A DNA stretch of 64,000 nucleotides from Emergencia sp. 1XD21-10 (lineage in GTDB: Bacteria > Bacillota > Clostridia > Peptostreptococcales > Anaerovoracaceae). The notes under the pieces were generated by a model, which was not told the DNA's origin, did not search any database, and saw nothing but the letters and a program-made list of their open reading frames with translations. Position numbers and translations under genes: made by a program. Every line of letters begins with the position of its first letter. The first letter of the stretch is position 1. Below, piece after piece: positions 44,410 to 55,406 of the stretch. The stretch covers positions 1-64,000 of the forward strand of contig NZ_QWEQ01000005.1 in the NCBI RefSeq assembly GCF_009936045.1. Direction: 5' to 3'.

Positions 44410-45687
44410 TTACAGAAGTTTCATTTTTTTCATTGTAACAACTGCCGAAACAGCTGCAGCCAGCACCAACACATAGGTACCCAGCGGCAGTTCATCACCG
44501 GTCGCCGGCGCGGATTGCCCATCGCCCTTGCCGGACGTACCTGCTGTGCTGCCAGCAGCTGCACTGCCATCTTTATCATAGACATAACGCAGCACCAGAC
44601 CCGAACCGGATTCATAGTCACCAAGGGTCAGCGACTTCATACGATAATACTTCCAATTGTAATCATCATACAACGCATAGTCACTGTAGCTTCCCAGATA
44701 CTCGTAGGTCTTTCCCTGATATACCGGCTGCTTAAAATCCTTTGCGTAGATGATGTCTCCTTCGGTTCCCATCAAATAATAGTTATTCGCTTTTTCACCT
44801 TCGTTAACAGTTCCGACAAGCTTTAATTTTCCGTCTACACGTTCGTAATAGCGGTGTTCCACAGTATAGTCACAAATTTGCGGACACTCGCAGACAAGAT
44901 ACGCGTTTGCGATAAGAATACCGCTGAATTCCTCGCTGGTTATGTACTCAATCAGGGGGTCGAGATTTGCAATCAAAGTCTTGATGTTCTCGATGTCCGC
45001 TTCTGTAATACCCATCTCTTCAAGGATTTCCCAGTCCTCCTGGGTCCAGGCTGAAGTATCTAAAACTTCATCAAGATCAAGACCCAGCTGCTTCATCAGT
45101 TTATCAAAAAGCTCAGAAAAGCTATTTACTTCCCCAAACTCTTCCCTTGCCGCTTCCATAATCATGTCGATTGCAGCTTTGCAGATTTCGTGGGTTAAAA
45201 TAGCTGCAGAACCGTCCACTACATAGTGTCCCTCCGGCAGTCCCTCCACAGTGATTTCCACTTCGGTCAAAAGATTCTCAATATCTTCGATGACATCGCC
45301 TGCATCTTCCATGCTCGTCATGTCCAGCTTAGGGTCCTCTTCCAGCTCGCCTAAATCCAGTTCTCCCTGCATCTCCGCCAGCTTGTTCATGATTGCATCG
45401 CTGATTTTTTCAGATGGAAAGCCCAGCCAAAGTCCCATGGTTTCACCATCCATCTGCACTTCTTCCACAGGTACAGTCATATCCAGTCCTGCGCCCGGAC
45501 ATGTGAGGCGCACTTTCAAATCCTTTAAATTTTCAAGTTCCAGACAATCTTCATTGTCCACACTTACCATGACTACTGCATTGGGCGACTGTTTTACATC
45601 GTCCATAAAATCTGCAAATACGGTCTGGCAAAGGGATGCGATTACCATCATAACCGCAAGCAAACAGATAAAAAGTTTCTTTCTCAT
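44410..45687 (-). CDS. Secreted acidic protein with PATGD cell-wall sorting signal
   Basis: This 425-residue protein has a signal peptide (KKLFICLLAVMMVIASLCQT, cleavage after VFA), a long acidic helical middle, and a C-terminal sorting signal: PATGD at 394-398, a hydrophobic stretch (LGTYVLVLAAAVSAVVT) and a basic end (KKMKLL). The PATGD motif is an LPXTG-like variant used by sortases of Clostridia. The function is unknown. It starts 1-2 bp after dusB, so it is probably co-transcribed with a tRNA-modifying gene, an unusual pairing. Confidence 0.82.
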   Translation of the reverse strand: MRKKLFICLLAVMMVIASLCQTVFADFMDDVKQSPNAVVMVSVDNEDCLELENLKDLKVRLTCPGAGLDMTVPVEEVQMDGETMGLWLGFPSEKISDAIMNKLAEMQGELDLGELEEDPKLDMTSMEDAGDVIEDIENLLTEVEITVEGLPEGHYVVDGSAAILTHEICKAAIDMIMEAAREEFGEVNSFSELFDKLMKQLGLDLDEVLDTSAWTQEDWEILEEMGITEADIENIKTLIANLDPLIEYITSEEFSGILIANAYLVCECPQICDYTVEHRYYERVDGKLKLVGTVNEGEKANNYYLMGTEGDIIYAKDFKQPVYQGKTYEYLGSYSDYALYDDYNWKYYRMKSLTLGDYESGSGLVLRYVYDKDGSAAAGSTAGTSGKGDGQSAPATGDELPLGTYVLVLAAAVSAVVTMKKMKLL

Positions 45688-45688
45688 G

Positions 45689-46651
45689 TTAAATCTCCCC
45701 TATCATTTGTAATAAAGCGTCTGCGTCATCAATCTGATTGATTTTCCCGCGAATGGCGGCGCTTCCCGGAAGACCTTTCAGATACCAGCCCATATGCTTA
45801 CGCATTTCGCGAACTGCAACGCGATCTCCCTTTAATTCAATCATATCACAAAAATGCCTTTTCATCACCTGCTTTTTTTCGGTAATTTCTGGTGGCGGAG
45901 GCACTTCTTCTCCACGCCATGCGGCGGTCACTTCTCTAAAAATCCAAGGATTTCCAAGTGCACCTCTTCCAATCATGACAAAGTCACAGCCAGTTCTAGA
46001 AAGCATCGCCATGGCGGAAGCTGCGTCCACCACATCACCATTTCCAATGACAGGAATAGACACTGCTGCTTTGACGGCAGCAATTTGACTCCAGTCAGCC
46101 TCTCCGCTATAATACTGCTCTCTGGTTCTGCCGTGAACTGCTATAGCCGCTGCCCCCGCAGCTTCTACTGCCTTTGCCGTCTCTACCGCATTGATAGAGT
46201 GAGAATCAAAACCAATGCGAATTTTTGCGGTAACCGGTTTGCTTGTATTTGCCACCATAGCGGCAATCAAATCGTGAATCAAATCCAAATTTTTCAGAAG
46301 AGCAGAGCCCTCTCCATTCTTCACGATTTTGGGCACCGGACAACCCATATTGATATCCAGTATAGCGTTTTCGTAGGAGTCCAACTTCTTTGCTGTAAAT
46401 GCCATAATCTCCGGCTCGCTGCCAAAGACCTGAAAAGCTACCGGCTTTTCATGCAGATCTACATAAAGCAGCTGCTCGCTCTTCTGCCCGCGATAAAAGA
46501 GCCCCTTTCCGCTGACCATTTCCGAATATACCAAAGCCGCCCCCATCTCGCGGCAGATTCTGCGAGTGGGAGCGTCTGTAATTCCTGCAAGTGGTGCCAG
46601 CAAAAATGGATTGTCCAAAGTTACATTTCCAATCTGCAAGGATTTATTCAT
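45689..46651 (-). CDS. dusB: tRNA-dihydrouridine synthase
   Basis: This 320-residue FMN enzyme reduces uridine to dihydrouridine in tRNA. It has the flavin barrel start ([20 protein letters not shown]), the catalytic Cys in [20 protein letters not shown] and the phosphate site [15 protein letters not shown]. It overlaps coaX by 8 bp. The neighbourhood is the conserved Firmicute coaX-dusB region. Confidence 0.95.
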   Translation of the reverse strand: MNKSLQIGNVTLDNPFLLAPLAGITDAPTRRICREMGAALVYSEMVSGKGLFYRGQKSEQLLYVDLHEKPVAFQVFGSEPEIMAFTAKKLDSYENAILDINMGCPVPKIVKNGEGSALLKNLDLIHDLIAAMVANTSKPVTAKIRIGFDSHSINAVETAKAVEAAGAAAIAVHGRTREQYYSGEADWSQIAAVKAAVSIPVIGNGDVVDAASAMAMLSRTGCDFVMIGRGALGNPWIFREVTAAWRGEEVPPPPEITEKKQVMKRHFCDMIELKGDRVAVREMRKHMGWYLKGLPGSAAIRGKINQIDDADALLQMIGEI

Positions 46652-47465
46652 TTTCTTTCGTTCCTTTACATGGCTTGCTAGCCTTTTTGTTCTTCTGATA
46701 AATTAGTTCCAGACCTTCTAAGGTCAACATTTTATCTACATAGTCGATACAGGAAACACCACTATCTATGAGAGTGGAAAGCCCTCCCGTCGCAACAACT
46801 GTCACAGGCTTATCCGACTCAGTCAGAACTTCCAGTTCCTTCTTCATCATCTTAACGATGTAATCCACCATGCCCATATGACCGTAAACAAGTCCCGACT
46901 GCATACTTTGAATGGTATTCTTGCAGATAGTGTGCCCTGGTTCCTCCAGCTCAACCTTCGGCAGCTTTGAGGTCTTTTCAAAAAGCGCCTCAGAGGAAAT
47001 CTTCAGTCCCGGTGCAATAGTGCCTCCCAAATACTCGGCATTTTCCGTAATAGCGCAGAAGGTGGTCGCTGTACCAAAATCAATAATAATCAGCGGTCCA
47101 CCATATTTATGTACTGCTGCAACGGCGTTGACAATTCGGTCAGCACCAACCTGTTTAGGGTTGTCATATTTTACGATTAGACCAGTCTTAATGCCAGACT
47201 CCACAGTGATAGCACGTCTGTTAAAATATTTCACAGAAAGATGCTGCAGCGTATAGAGCACGGACGGCACAACCGTTGAAATAATCACATCTTTGACCTC
47301 AGAAGTCTTCAGACCCTCGTAAGCAAACAGCTGGTTGACAATCATGCCATATTCATCGGCACTCTTGTTCGTATCAGTCTTAATTCTCCAGTTGGTAATC
47401 AGCTTTCCGTCTTTAAATACGCCAAGTACGATATTACTGTTTCCAACGTCAAAAGCTAAAAGCAT
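46644..47465 (-). CDS. coaX: Type III pantothenate kinase
   Basis: This 273-residue enzyme catalyses the first step of CoA synthesis, pantothenate to phosphopantothenate, in the cation-dependent, CoA-insensitive form. ASKHA motifs are seen: [27 protein letters not shown] and IDFGTATTF. It lies between pucR and dusB. Confidence 0.96.
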   Translation of the reverse strand: MLLAFDVGNSNIVLGVFKDGKLITNWRIKTDTNKSADEYGMIVNQLFAYEGLKTSEVKDVIISTVVPSVLYTLQHLSVKYFNRRAITVESGIKTGLIVKYDNPKQVGADRIVNAVAAVHKYGGPLIIIDFGTATTFCAITENAEYLGGTIAPGLKISSEALFEKTSKLPKVELEEPGHTICKNTIQSMQSGLVYGHMGMVDYIVKMMKKELEVLTESDKPVTVVATGGLSTLIDSGVSCIDYVDKMLTLEGLELIYQKNKKASKPCKGTKENE

Positions 47466-47487
47466 TTCCGTATATCTCCTTCATATT

Positions 47488-49071
47488 TTACTTCACAACT
47501 CGGTCAAGCCGCTTTAGGGCAAGCGCCATGGTAAGTCCCGGAATGACTCTGTTTCCGGTGATTTCTGCGCCCAAAACTTCGTTAATCCGTTTCAGTCTGT
47601 ACTGCACGGTATTGGTATGAATTCCCATGAACTCGGAAGTCTTTCCGCTGTTCATGCCTGCATCAAGGACAAAGGTTTCCAAAGTCTCCAGAAGCTGCTT
47701 TGCCTTGTTTTCACCCATTTCCTTTTTAAATGGCTCTAAAAGATCCATATAATTCTTCTTCAAATAACCTCCCTGCACCTGCAGATTAATGCAGTTCGAT
47801 ACGAGTGCAAGTTCGTATTTGGTGAACACTCTCTTATATGGGAATACGCTCTCCACAAAAGTCCAGGTTTCACTAATCAGTCGGAATGCGTCTCCTGCAC
47901 CCTCGATTCCGTCAATGCCCGTAGCATGGAAAATGCGCACCGTCTTACTGCCTTCTTTCAGCTTATCAAAGAGGTTCAGACAGCTGGTTTTCCGGGATAC
48001 TTCCTCGTCCTCCCGCTTCTCTTCGTTTTTTAAAATCATACCATAGGTTTCTTCACCTTCGGTAATACGAAGCACTTCAATGCCTTCCCGCTTTTCAAAA
48101 TCGCTGATAACACTGTTTCCCTGATTATTCTCAATGCCCTTTGCGTAAAAGACACTGATGATGTTGTCAGCTTTGACATTCATTTCGTCCTTCAGGGAAT
48201 ACGCTAAAGACTTGTTGCCGCGAATCAGCGCTTTAATCAGCTCTGCCCGCACGTCCCTCTCCGGCGTGTACTTCCACATGCCCATAGCAAGCTCTATAAT
48301 CTCCGACAGCTTGGTGATTTCACCTGCTGAGTAATTATCCTCATTATCTACGATAAACAGGAAATATTTTTCTTTATTGATCGTAATTGGTCCCCAATAG
48401 GTCAGTACGCCGTTAACATCGATAAAAGTGTAAATACCAGCTTTTTCAACATCGCGTTCCTTACCTAGGCGAATGGCGTCGGCGATGGTAGTTCTCTGCC
48501 TCGTTTCAATAGACAGAATCGGATTAAAATCCTTAGATAACAGCACTACCTGAAAATCATTGCTGACAGCCGCCTCTCTCAGCGCCGCCTGAAAGGTCTT
48601 GTGTTTTTCAAAGTTCAGTAAATGGTAGATGGTGTTGTTGATAAGACTGTTCTTGAAATTGTCTCCGTATAAAAGCTTATCCATAATCTGCTCGATGGCA
48701 TCAGAATATTCCGCCTTGTTATTTTGAGGAATCACAATCAGCGGCAGACCAACAGCTTCCGCCGTTTCTATGACCTCGCTGTCAGTGCTGGTCAGTCCCT
48801 TTTCTACATGAAAAATAACCAGCGCACTGACACCGCTTTTGGCAAGTCCCTTGATGACCTCACACTGGAGTTTTTCTTTGCCATGCATTCCGTAAAATGA
48901 TGTCAGAACAATCTGCTCACGCACACCGTTATTTTTAACAGCAGTTTCCACGCTGACTGCGTCCATGACCGACACAGAGCGCACACGATTTCCAATATTA
49001 CGCTTTCCTGCTGCAAGAATACTGGGGCTGAATGCCTCTAAACTCAAACAATCATTTACAGTGATCTTCAT
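47488..49071 (-). CDS. PucR-family transcriptional regulator
   Basis: This 527-residue protein has an N-terminal PucR/PurC-like domain (KITVNDCLSLEAFSPSILAA), a central domain (GKERDVEKAGIYTFIDVNGV, ENEDNYSA region) and the C-terminal PucR helix-turn-helix (TSEFMGIHTNTVQYRLKRIN). Family members often sense purines or related nitrogen compounds. Its place between ftsH and coaX is not standard. The target is unknown; it lies 9 bp after ftsH. Confidence 0.88.
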   Translation of the reverse strand: MKITVNDCLSLEAFSPSILAAGKRNIGNRVRSVSVMDAVSVETAVKNNGVREQIVLTSFYGMHGKEKLQCEVIKGLAKSGVSALVIFHVEKGLTSTDSEVIETAEAVGLPLIVIPQNNKAEYSDAIEQIMDKLLYGDNFKNSLINNTIYHLLNFEKHKTFQAALREAAVSNDFQVVLLSKDFNPILSIETRQRTTIADAIRLGKERDVEKAGIYTFIDVNGVLTYWGPITINKEKYFLFIVDNEDNYSAGEITKLSEIIELAMGMWKYTPERDVRAELIKALIRGNKSLAYSLKDEMNVKADNIISVFYAKGIENNQGNSVISDFEKREGIEVLRITEGEETYGMILKNEEKREDEEVSRKTSCLNLFDKLKEGSKTVRIFHATGIDGIEGAGDAFRLISETWTFVESVFPYKRVFTKYELALVSNCINLQVQGGYLKKNYMDLLEPFKKEMGENKAKQLLETLETFVLDAGMNSGKTSEFMGIHTNTVQYRLKRINEVLGAEITGNRVIPGLTMALALKRLDRVVK

Positions 49072-49080
49072 ACATTACCT

Positions 49081-51141
49081 CTATTCTTCTTCCTTATGCT
49101 CCTCTTCAGGATCAGCTTCCGCCTCGCCGCTTTCAGTTTCCTTTATTTCTTCGCCATCGGAATCAGATGATTCTGCTTCTTCCATATAATCCGTATCATA
49201 CTTTGCAAGCTCTGCTGCTTCTCTTTCCGCTTCTTCTTTGCGGATTCTTTCGAATTCAGCAGCCTCTTCCTCGTTGATTTTGCGGATTTCTTCGTCTTTT
49301 GCTCTCACCATGTCAGCCAGCTGCTTTGCGTCGACTTCTCCAGTATAAAGAGCTTCGAACTGCTCGCCGTCCAGAGTTTCCACTTCTAAAAGCGCCTGCG
49401 CTACTCTTTCCAGCTTATCCATATTTTCTTCTAAAATTTTTACAGTTTCATTGTAAGCGTCTTCAATGATGTTTCTGACTTCGTTATCAATTTCTGCCGC
49501 AACCCCCTCAGAGTAATTCTTTCTGGTGGAGAAATCCTTACCTAGGAATACCTCATCGGAATCGCTGTAGTTAACAGGTCCGATTTTTTCACTGAAACCG
49601 TATTTGGTAACCATACCTCTTGCAATTTCGGTCGCACGCATAATATCGTTGCTGGCACCAGTACTGATATCATCCAGTGTCAGCTGCTCTGCAACACGAC
49701 CGCCAAGAAGATGTTTGATGGCATTGAGCATGCCTTTCTTGGTCTCGTAAGCCTTATCTTTCTCAGGCAGAGACATGGTAAATCCGCCGGCATTTCCTCT
49801 CGGAATGATGGTAATCTGATGTACCGGGTCGGAATTTGGCAGGGTACGCATTACCACTGCGTGACCGGCTTCATGATAGGCTGTCAGCTTGCGTTCTTCC
49901 TCGCTAATCACTCTGCTCTTCTTCGCAGGTCCTGCCATTACCTTGGTTGCAGCTTCTTCAATCTCTGCCATTCTGATTTTGCGGCCATTTCTCCTTGCCG
50001 TAATCAAAGCAGCTTCATTCAGCAAGTTCTCAAGATCCGCAGGAGTAAAGCCCGGCGTTCTTCTTGCCAGAATCTTCGGAGAAACCTCGTCGGATAACGG
50101 CTTGTTCTTTGAGTGAACCTTGATGATTTCTTCTCTGCCTTTGATATCTGGAACGCCAATGACAATCTGTCTGTCGAAACGCCCCGGTCTGAGCAGAGCC
50201 GGATCCAGTACATCCGGTCTGTTGGTCGCTGCCAAAATGATAATGCCGGAATTTTCTCCAAATCCGTCCATTTCAACCAGTAACTGGTTCAAGGTCTGTT
50301 CTCTTTCATCATTGCCGCCGCCAAGACCTGCGCCTCTCTTTCGACCTACTGCGTCGATTTCGTCGATGAATACAATGCAAGGTGCGTTCTTCTTCGCCTG
50401 GTCAAAGAGGTCTCTGACTCTGGACGCACCGACACCTACGAACATTTCTACAAAGTCGGAACCGCTGATGGTGAAAAACGGCACGCCAGCTTCACCCGCA
50501 GTCGCTCTGGAAACGTAGGTTTTACCGGTTCCCGGAGGCCCCACAAGAAGAATTCCCTTTGGAATTCTTGCGCCGACTTCTTTGTATTTTCTAGGATCCT
50601 TGAGGAAATCTACTACCTCTTCAAGTTCTTCTTTTTCTTCATCAAGACCTGCTACATCATTAAAGGTAATTCGTTTGCCATCACCTTTATAAAGTCTCGC
50701 CTTGCTCTTTCCAAAGGAAAAGGCTTTGCCGTTTCCGCCCTGATTCATCATCAGGTAGAACAGGAATCCCAAAGCAATTACCATAATCAGAGTCGGCAGC
50801 AGATTCAGAATCACAGAACCAGAAGAAGGCTTCGGTCCGCCCTTGTATTCCAGTTTCTTTTCCTGTACCTGCGGGAAAATATACGTATCCTCAATCCAGT
50901 CGATATCCGTAATATTTGCCGCAAAGGTGTAGACATACTTGTCTTTTCCAATCTGTGCAGTGATCTTTCTGTCCTCGATTTCGATTTCGGTAACTCTGCC
51001 GCTTTCTAAGTAGTTGGACAGTGTCGAAAACTTGACTTGCTTGTATTCTGCGCTGCCGCCTCCCTTATAGAAGAAAGCCGCTGCCAGTACCAGTGCAAAA
51101 ATCACTAAATAAATACTGATATTCTTTACGAATTTTTTCAA
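49081..51141 (-). CDS. ftsH: ATP-dependent zinc metalloprotease FtsH
   Basis: This 686-residue membrane AAA protease has two N-terminal membrane segments ([17 protein letters not shown] and [19 protein letters not shown]), Walker A ([13 protein letters not shown]), DEID, the SRH arginines ([19 protein letters not shown]) and the zinc site HEAGH near residue 422. The C-terminal 80 residues are a strongly acidic Glu/Ala tail, longer than in the Bacillus protein. It controls quality of membrane and regulatory proteins. Confidence 0.97.
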   Translation of the reverse strand: MKKFVKNISIYLVIFALVLAAAFFYKGGGSAEYKQVKFSTLSNYLESGRVTEIEIEDRKITAQIGKDKYVYTFAANITDIDWIEDTYIFPQVQEKKLEYKGGPKPSSGSVILNLLPTLIMVIALGFLFYLMMNQGGNGKAFSFGKSKARLYKGDGKRITFNDVAGLDEEKEELEEVVDFLKDPRKYKEVGARIPKGILLVGPPGTGKTYVSRATAGEAGVPFFTISGSDFVEMFVGVGASRVRDLFDQAKKNAPCIVFIDEIDAVGRKRGAGLGGGNDEREQTLNQLLVEMDGFGENSGIIILAATNRPDVLDPALLRPGRFDRQIVIGVPDIKGREEIIKVHSKNKPLSDEVSPKILARRTPGFTPADLENLLNEAALITARRNGRKIRMAEIEEAATKVMAGPAKKSRVISEEERKLTAYHEAGHAVVMRTLPNSDPVHQITIIPRGNAGGFTMSLPEKDKAYETKKGMLNAIKHLLGGRVAEQLTLDDISTGASNDIMRATEIARGMVTKYGFSEKIGPVNYSDSDEVFLGKDFSTRKNYSEGVAAEIDNEVRNIIEDAYNETVKILEENMDKLERVAQALLEVETLDGEQFEALYTGEVDAKQLADMVRAKDEEIRKINEEEAAEFERIRKEEAEREAAELAKYDTDYMEEAESSDSDGEEIKETESGEAEADPEEEHKEEE

Positions 51142-51229
51142 TTTAGTTTTCTCCTCCCGTGTCTATTGATAGCAATTTTCTGAAAAAATTGTTCTCTCTT
51201 AACAAAACAGTTTTATAATTTTATCATAT

Positions 51230-52651
51230 TTAACAAATTATTTCAATACAAATCACTTTTTTTGTTGTCCCGCACAGCTTATATTTTCCCGAAAATCTTC
51301 CTTTTGGGTCTGCTTCGCAGGGAAGCACCCACAAAACCTCTCTGCCTATTTTCAGAAGAGGAACATCTGGACGCTGAGACTTAGGAATTTTCTGGTCCAC
51401 AAAGTAATCCTGCAGCTTCTTTGTCTTTCCCTCGCTTAGGGCGATATAGTCGCCCGGCTGCCGGAAGCCCAATGTCATAGATTTTTCAGGCAGTAAGTCC
51501 TGACTGTCATACATCTGTGTCAATGCATCATAGTCAAAGACCGCTCTGCGATTTTCAGCCGGTGCCAAATAATCATAGGCGTCTTTACTAAGGACATAAA
51601 CTTCCAGCGCAGGAAGATTCTCCCCCGCCTCAATAAACGGACGCATCACATCAATATCCTCATACCACTTCTGCAGGCGATAGCCTTTCGGCAGGCTGCA
51701 GCTGGCTGACGGTCCTTCATGAAAAACGATGGCTTCACAATTTTCAAAATGGGTCCACGCCAAATCCTGAGAAAGTCCTAAATCCGCACAGACTCTGGCA
51801 AGCACCCGCTGTCTGATTGCCCGATGAAGCTTCTTAAGACTGCGGCCATCGAGCAGCACATGGGTTTCACTGCTTTTCTTCACCAGTTTTTCGTATACGT
51901 CCTGTGCCTGCTGCCATAGAAAATCACTGTCGCACGCCGCCGCTTTCCCCATCCTAATCATTGTATCCTTCACCGCCGGATTGTATTCCTGTTCCAGATG
52001 CGGAATTAGACTGAGTCTGATTTTGTTTCTGGTATATTTTTCCTCCTCATTGGTGGAATCCATCCTCGGTAAAAGGTTCTGCACTTTGCAGTACGCCATG
52101 ATTTCTTCTCGTTTTACGTCGAGAAGAGGTCTGATAATGCGATTCCCCGTCTCATCAAAGCGGGAGTATCTCATGCCGGAAAGTCCGTCAGTGCCCGCAC
52201 CGCGAAGAAGTCTGAACAAAATCGTTTCAGCCTGATCGTCCGCATTGTGGCCAACAGCAATAACAATTTCACTGCGGGAAATGCCTCTCTTTACAAGCTG
52301 GTCTGCCACCTCTGCAAAAGCGCAATAGCGCGCCTTTCTGCCCGCTTCCTCCGGCGTCAAATGCTCTTCTTCTGCCAGCTTTACGCAGTCGATGACAAAA
52401 GTTCTGCAAGAAAACCCTGCCGTCTCGCAAAGCTGCTCCACATAAGCCTGATCCTCCTCCGCAGCGCCGGGACGAAATTTGTGGTTGACGTGAACCGGAT
52501 AAAGGTGCAAGTCCATCTCCTTCGCCAGCTCTAAAAATACGTGAAAAAGGCACACCGAATCAGGACCGCCTGACAGTCCTAAAACGATGTGCTGATGTAG
52601 TTTGACTAAATTATGTCTTTGTATGGTTTCTAAAATTTGTTTTTTCATCAT
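51230..52651 (-). CDS. tilS: tRNA(Ile)-lysidine synthase
   Basis: TilS puts lysine on C34 of the AUA-reading tRNA-Ile. The PP-loop (VLGLSGGPDSVCLFHVF) and the GHNADDQAETILFRLLRG motif are intact, and a C-terminal TilS domain follows (GDYIALSEGKTKKLQDYFVD). No good ribosome binding site marks the start; ATG at 52651 or 52648 fits family alignments. It follows spoIIE by about 50 bp. Bacillus has hprT between tilS and ftsH; here there is only an 88-bp gap. Confidence 0.93.
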   Translation of the reverse strand: MMKKQILETIQRHNLVKLHQHIVLGLSGGPDSVCLFHVFLELAKEMDLHLYPVHVNHKFRPGAAEEDQAYVEQLCETAGFSCRTFVIDCVKLAEEEHLTPEEAGRKARYCAFAEVADQLVKRGISRSEIVIAVGHNADDQAETILFRLLRGAGTDGLSGMRYSRFDETGNRIIRPLLDVKREEIMAYCKVQNLLPRMDSTNEEEKYTRNKIRLSLIPHLEQEYNPAVKDTMIRMGKAAACDSDFLWQQAQDVYEKLVKKSSETHVLLDGRSLKKLHRAIRQRVLARVCADLGLSQDLAWTHFENCEAIVFHEGPSASCSLPKGYRLQKWYEDIDVMRPFIEAGENLPALEVYVLSKDAYDYLAPAENRRAVFDYDALTQMYDSQDLLPEKSMTLGFRQPGDYIALSEGKTKKLQDYFVDQKIPKSQRPDVPLLKIGREVLWVLPCEADPKGRFSGKYKLCGTTKKVICIEIIC

Positions 52652-52702
52652 TAAAAGTATATCATATTTCACTTCATTTTGAAAGCAAAATACGAAAAGC
52701 AT

Positions 52703-54451
52703 CTAAATTGCTGCAACCACCACCGTTAAATCATCTCGTTCCCTAAGTCCGTATTTCTCCGCCGCCTTATTTACAATCAGCTCTGCAATGGTTCCCGGGT
52801 CTTTGGTTCCAATCTGAGACAGCCGCTCCTGCAGCCATTGGCATCCTGTATCCTGTCTGTCGCAGTCGGTCACACCATCTGAAACCATCACCAAAAGGTC
52901 GCCTTTCTTTAACCGCACGTCAATATACGCAAGACTTACCCCCTCCACAATGCCAACAGGCGGTGCAGGTCTTTTCAGCGTGGCTACCTTTCCCTCGTGT
53001 TTCACAAAGGTTGAAGCTGCACCCATTTTGTAAATCTGCGTTCTTCCGGTCACTTTATCGATGATGGCAAGATCCACCGTAGCAAACATGTCTCCCCCAT
53101 TTTCCGTCATAAGAATTCCATTTACCGTCTTTACTGCCAAATCCACATCAAACCCAGCTTCCAAAAGCTGAGACAGGGTCTTAACGACCAGATTGCTTTC
53201 CGCTGCCGCCCTGCTTCCTTTTCCCATCCCGTCACTGATAATAATAGCCTGTTTTTGCTTCCCAAAGGAGAAAGAAAGACTGCTGTCTCCGGATACCGCC
53301 TCAAAGGCATAAGACGCCTCTCCGATGATCACCGGCTTCACACGTTCCGCTTCGCCGGCGTGCGTCCTCTGTATCTGCAGATCTGTCAAGAGGCTATCCA
53401 CGGTTCTCGCCATGCCTGCAAACTGGTAGGAGATAATCTGATGACTTTCCACATCACCAGCGTAAAGTTTACTCAGCGCAGTAAAAACCTGTTTTTTCTT
53501 CCTCAAATCCCCCTGGGCAGCATAAAGCTGCATATCTGCCTCGCTAAAAACTTCCGGCATGAGCCGCTGCTCCCCAGCACACCAGCATTTTACCAGAAGG
53601 CTCTGAGGGATAGTGATAAACAGCGATATCACCGCTACTAGTCCAAAAATTTCTTCTCTGCACAGGCTGCAGACCGTAAAAAACATCACCATTGCCAGAA
53701 TCCCTTTTCGGTATTTTCCATCGACAAAAGCAGCCAGAAACCATGACACCACCACAGCTGTCATAATCGCTGTCATGAGTTTTGCTAACTCCTGCCCCTG
53801 ACAGACTGCAAAGACTGCCATCACAGCCGTATACGCCAGCGCCTGCCGCATACCTTTGCAGTACTGCACCACAAGTACTACAAAAATCCAAAGAGGTATC
53901 ACCAGAAGAGAATACTCTACAGCGCCGACGATAGAAACAGTTAAAATCGTAAGGGCAATCTCCGCCTTTTCCGTTGAAACTGCTCGCTGCTCTTTGCCTA
54001 CAAAAATCATCTTCGCTGCTGTATTAAAAACTCTTATGTAAATCATCACCGCAATGGCTTCTTTCAGCAAAACCTGAAAATCCAGCAAATAAAGAATGTG
54101 CGCTGCCGAGTAGTAAAGACAATTTCCTACCGCCACAGCGATGACCGCTGCTGCCGTTGTCTGATGAATAGAAAATCTGATTTTGTGAAAGAACAGAAAA
54201 AACAGTCCGCACAGAAATACTGCGATAATGTCCCCATAGAAATCTCCTGTAGCAGCGGAATTTGTGAGTATCGCCGCAACCAAAACCGGTATTAAATAAA
54301 TATACACCGTCGACACTGCTACCATTACCGCAATCAGCGCAATAGCGGCTGGAAAAGTATCCCCAAACAGTCTGATTCTCCCAAGAAAAAAAGCCACTGT
54401 CAAAGTGGCTAAAATCGTCTTTACATGAATCTGATTTCCTATAAATTCCAT
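52703..54451 (-). CDS. spoIIE: SpoIIE-family membrane phosphatase
   Basis: The 582-residue product has about ten N-terminal membrane helices (to about residue 300), a linker, and a PP2C-type phosphatase domain (IISDGMGKGSRAAAESNLVV, GDMFATVDLAIID, LLVMVSDGVTD, RDDLTVVVAAI). In Bacillus SpoIIE (827 residues) dephosphorylates SpoIIAA to fire sigma-F in the forespore. The location beside tilS supports orthology and hints that the organism sporulates or descends from a spore former. The ATG at 54451 follows AAAGGGGAAAA. Confidence 0.9.
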   Translation of the reverse strand: MEFIGNQIHVKTILATLTVAFFLGRIRLFGDTFPAAIALIAVMVAVSTVYIYLIPVLVAAILTNSAATGDFYGDIIAVFLCGLFFLFFHKIRFSIHQTTAAAVIAVAVGNCLYYSAAHILYLLDFQVLLKEAIAVMIYIRVFNTAAKMIFVGKEQRAVSTEKAEIALTILTVSIVGAVEYSLLVIPLWIFVVLVVQYCKGMRQALAYTAVMAVFAVCQGQELAKLMTAIMTAVVVSWFLAAFVDGKYRKGILAMVMFFTVCSLCREEIFGLVAVISLFITIPQSLLVKCWCAGEQRLMPEVFSEADMQLYAAQGDLRKKKQVFTALSKLYAGDVESHQIISYQFAGMARTVDSLLTDLQIQRTHAGEAERVKPVIIGEASYAFEAVSGDSSLSFSFGKQKQAIIISDGMGKGSRAAAESNLVVKTLSQLLEAGFDVDLAVKTVNGILMTENGGDMFATVDLAIIDKVTGRTQIYKMGAASTFVKHEGKVATLKRPAPPVGIVEGVSLAYIDVRLKKGDLLVMVSDGVTDCDRQDTGCQWLQERLSQIGTKDPGTIAELIVNKAAEKYGLRERDDLTVVVAAI

Positions 54452-54550
54452 ATTTTTTCCCCTTTGCTTCCTTTGATAATGACAGAATAGCACAAAAGCT
54501 GTGCAGGAAGCTGTCGAAGCAGGGTGTCGAAGCAGGAAATTTTTGTGTGT

Positions 54551-55381
54551 CTATTTAATTCCGTAAAAAACTTTTGCATTTTCGCAGGTAATGCTTGCTG
54601 CCTCTTCATAAGAAATTCCCTTTAACACAGCAAGGCGTCTTGCTGTGTGTTCCACATAAGGGCTTTTATTGGGATGTCCACGAAAAGGCTCCGGCGTTAA
54701 GTACGGTGCATCGGTTTCTACTAGCAGAAATTCTAATGGAATTTCCTGCACGACCGCCTGGGTCTTGCGATTGTTTTTAAACGTCACCGGTCCGCAAATA
54801 GAAAGAGTGGCACCCAGCTTCACATACTGCTTAGCAAGCTCTTTACTGCCGGAGAAACAGTGAAGCAGCACCCTGCTGTCTGGTAAAAACGCTCCGTCTG
54901 GTCCTTTCCTCTTCGGAAACCAGCTTTGCCGTTCCTCCGAAAAAGCGCCCTCTTCTTTCAAAATGTCCATCGTCTCCTGATCTGCTTCTCTGCTGTGAAT
55001 TGCGATAGGCATCTTCAGCTCATTTGCAAGCTTTATCTGTCTTCTGAACCAGTACCGCTGCACATCTCGCTCTGAAAAATCATAATGAAAATCCAGACCG
55101 ATTTCACCAATCGCCTGTACCTTTTCTTTTTTCGCAAGACCGCGAATCAGTTCCAAGGTCATGTCATCCAAGTTTTTTGCATCATGCGGGTGAAAGCCTA
55201 CTGTCGCATAGCACCAAGGCTTTTCTGCTGCATGTTTTACCGCCAGCACAGAGCTTTCAAGGTCAAAGCCCACGTCCATGACATAAGAAACCTCCGAGCT
55301 TTCTATTTCCTCCATCAGCTGCAGCACTTCTGCTTCGCTGTACCGTTCATTGTTTAAATGGGTATGTGAATCAAATAACAT
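54551..55381 (-). CDS. tatD: TatD-family metal-dependent hydrolase
   Basis: This 276-residue DNase/hydrolase has ligands in DSHTHLN, AIGEIGLDF, IHSREA, LHCFSGS and VETDAPYLTPEPFRG. A Firmicute TatD-like insert (FSEERQSWFPKRKGPDG) is present. It follows the XRE gene by about 25 bp and may share its transcript. Confidence 0.94.
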   Translation of the reverse strand: MLFDSHTHLNNERYSEAEVLQLMEEIESSEVSYVMDVGFDLESSVLAVKHAAEKPWCYATVGFHPHDAKNLDDMTLELIRGLAKKEKVQAIGEIGLDFHYDFSERDVQRYWFRRQIKLANELKMPIAIHSREADQETMDILKEEGAFSEERQSWFPKRKGPDGAFLPDSRVLLHCFSGSKELAKQYVKLGATLSICGPVTFKNNRKTQAVVQEIPLEFLLVETDAPYLTPEPFRGHPNKSPYVEHTARRLAVLKGISYEEAASITCENAKVFYGIK

Positions 55382-55406
55382 AAAATTACCTCTTTATATC
55401 TTAAAT

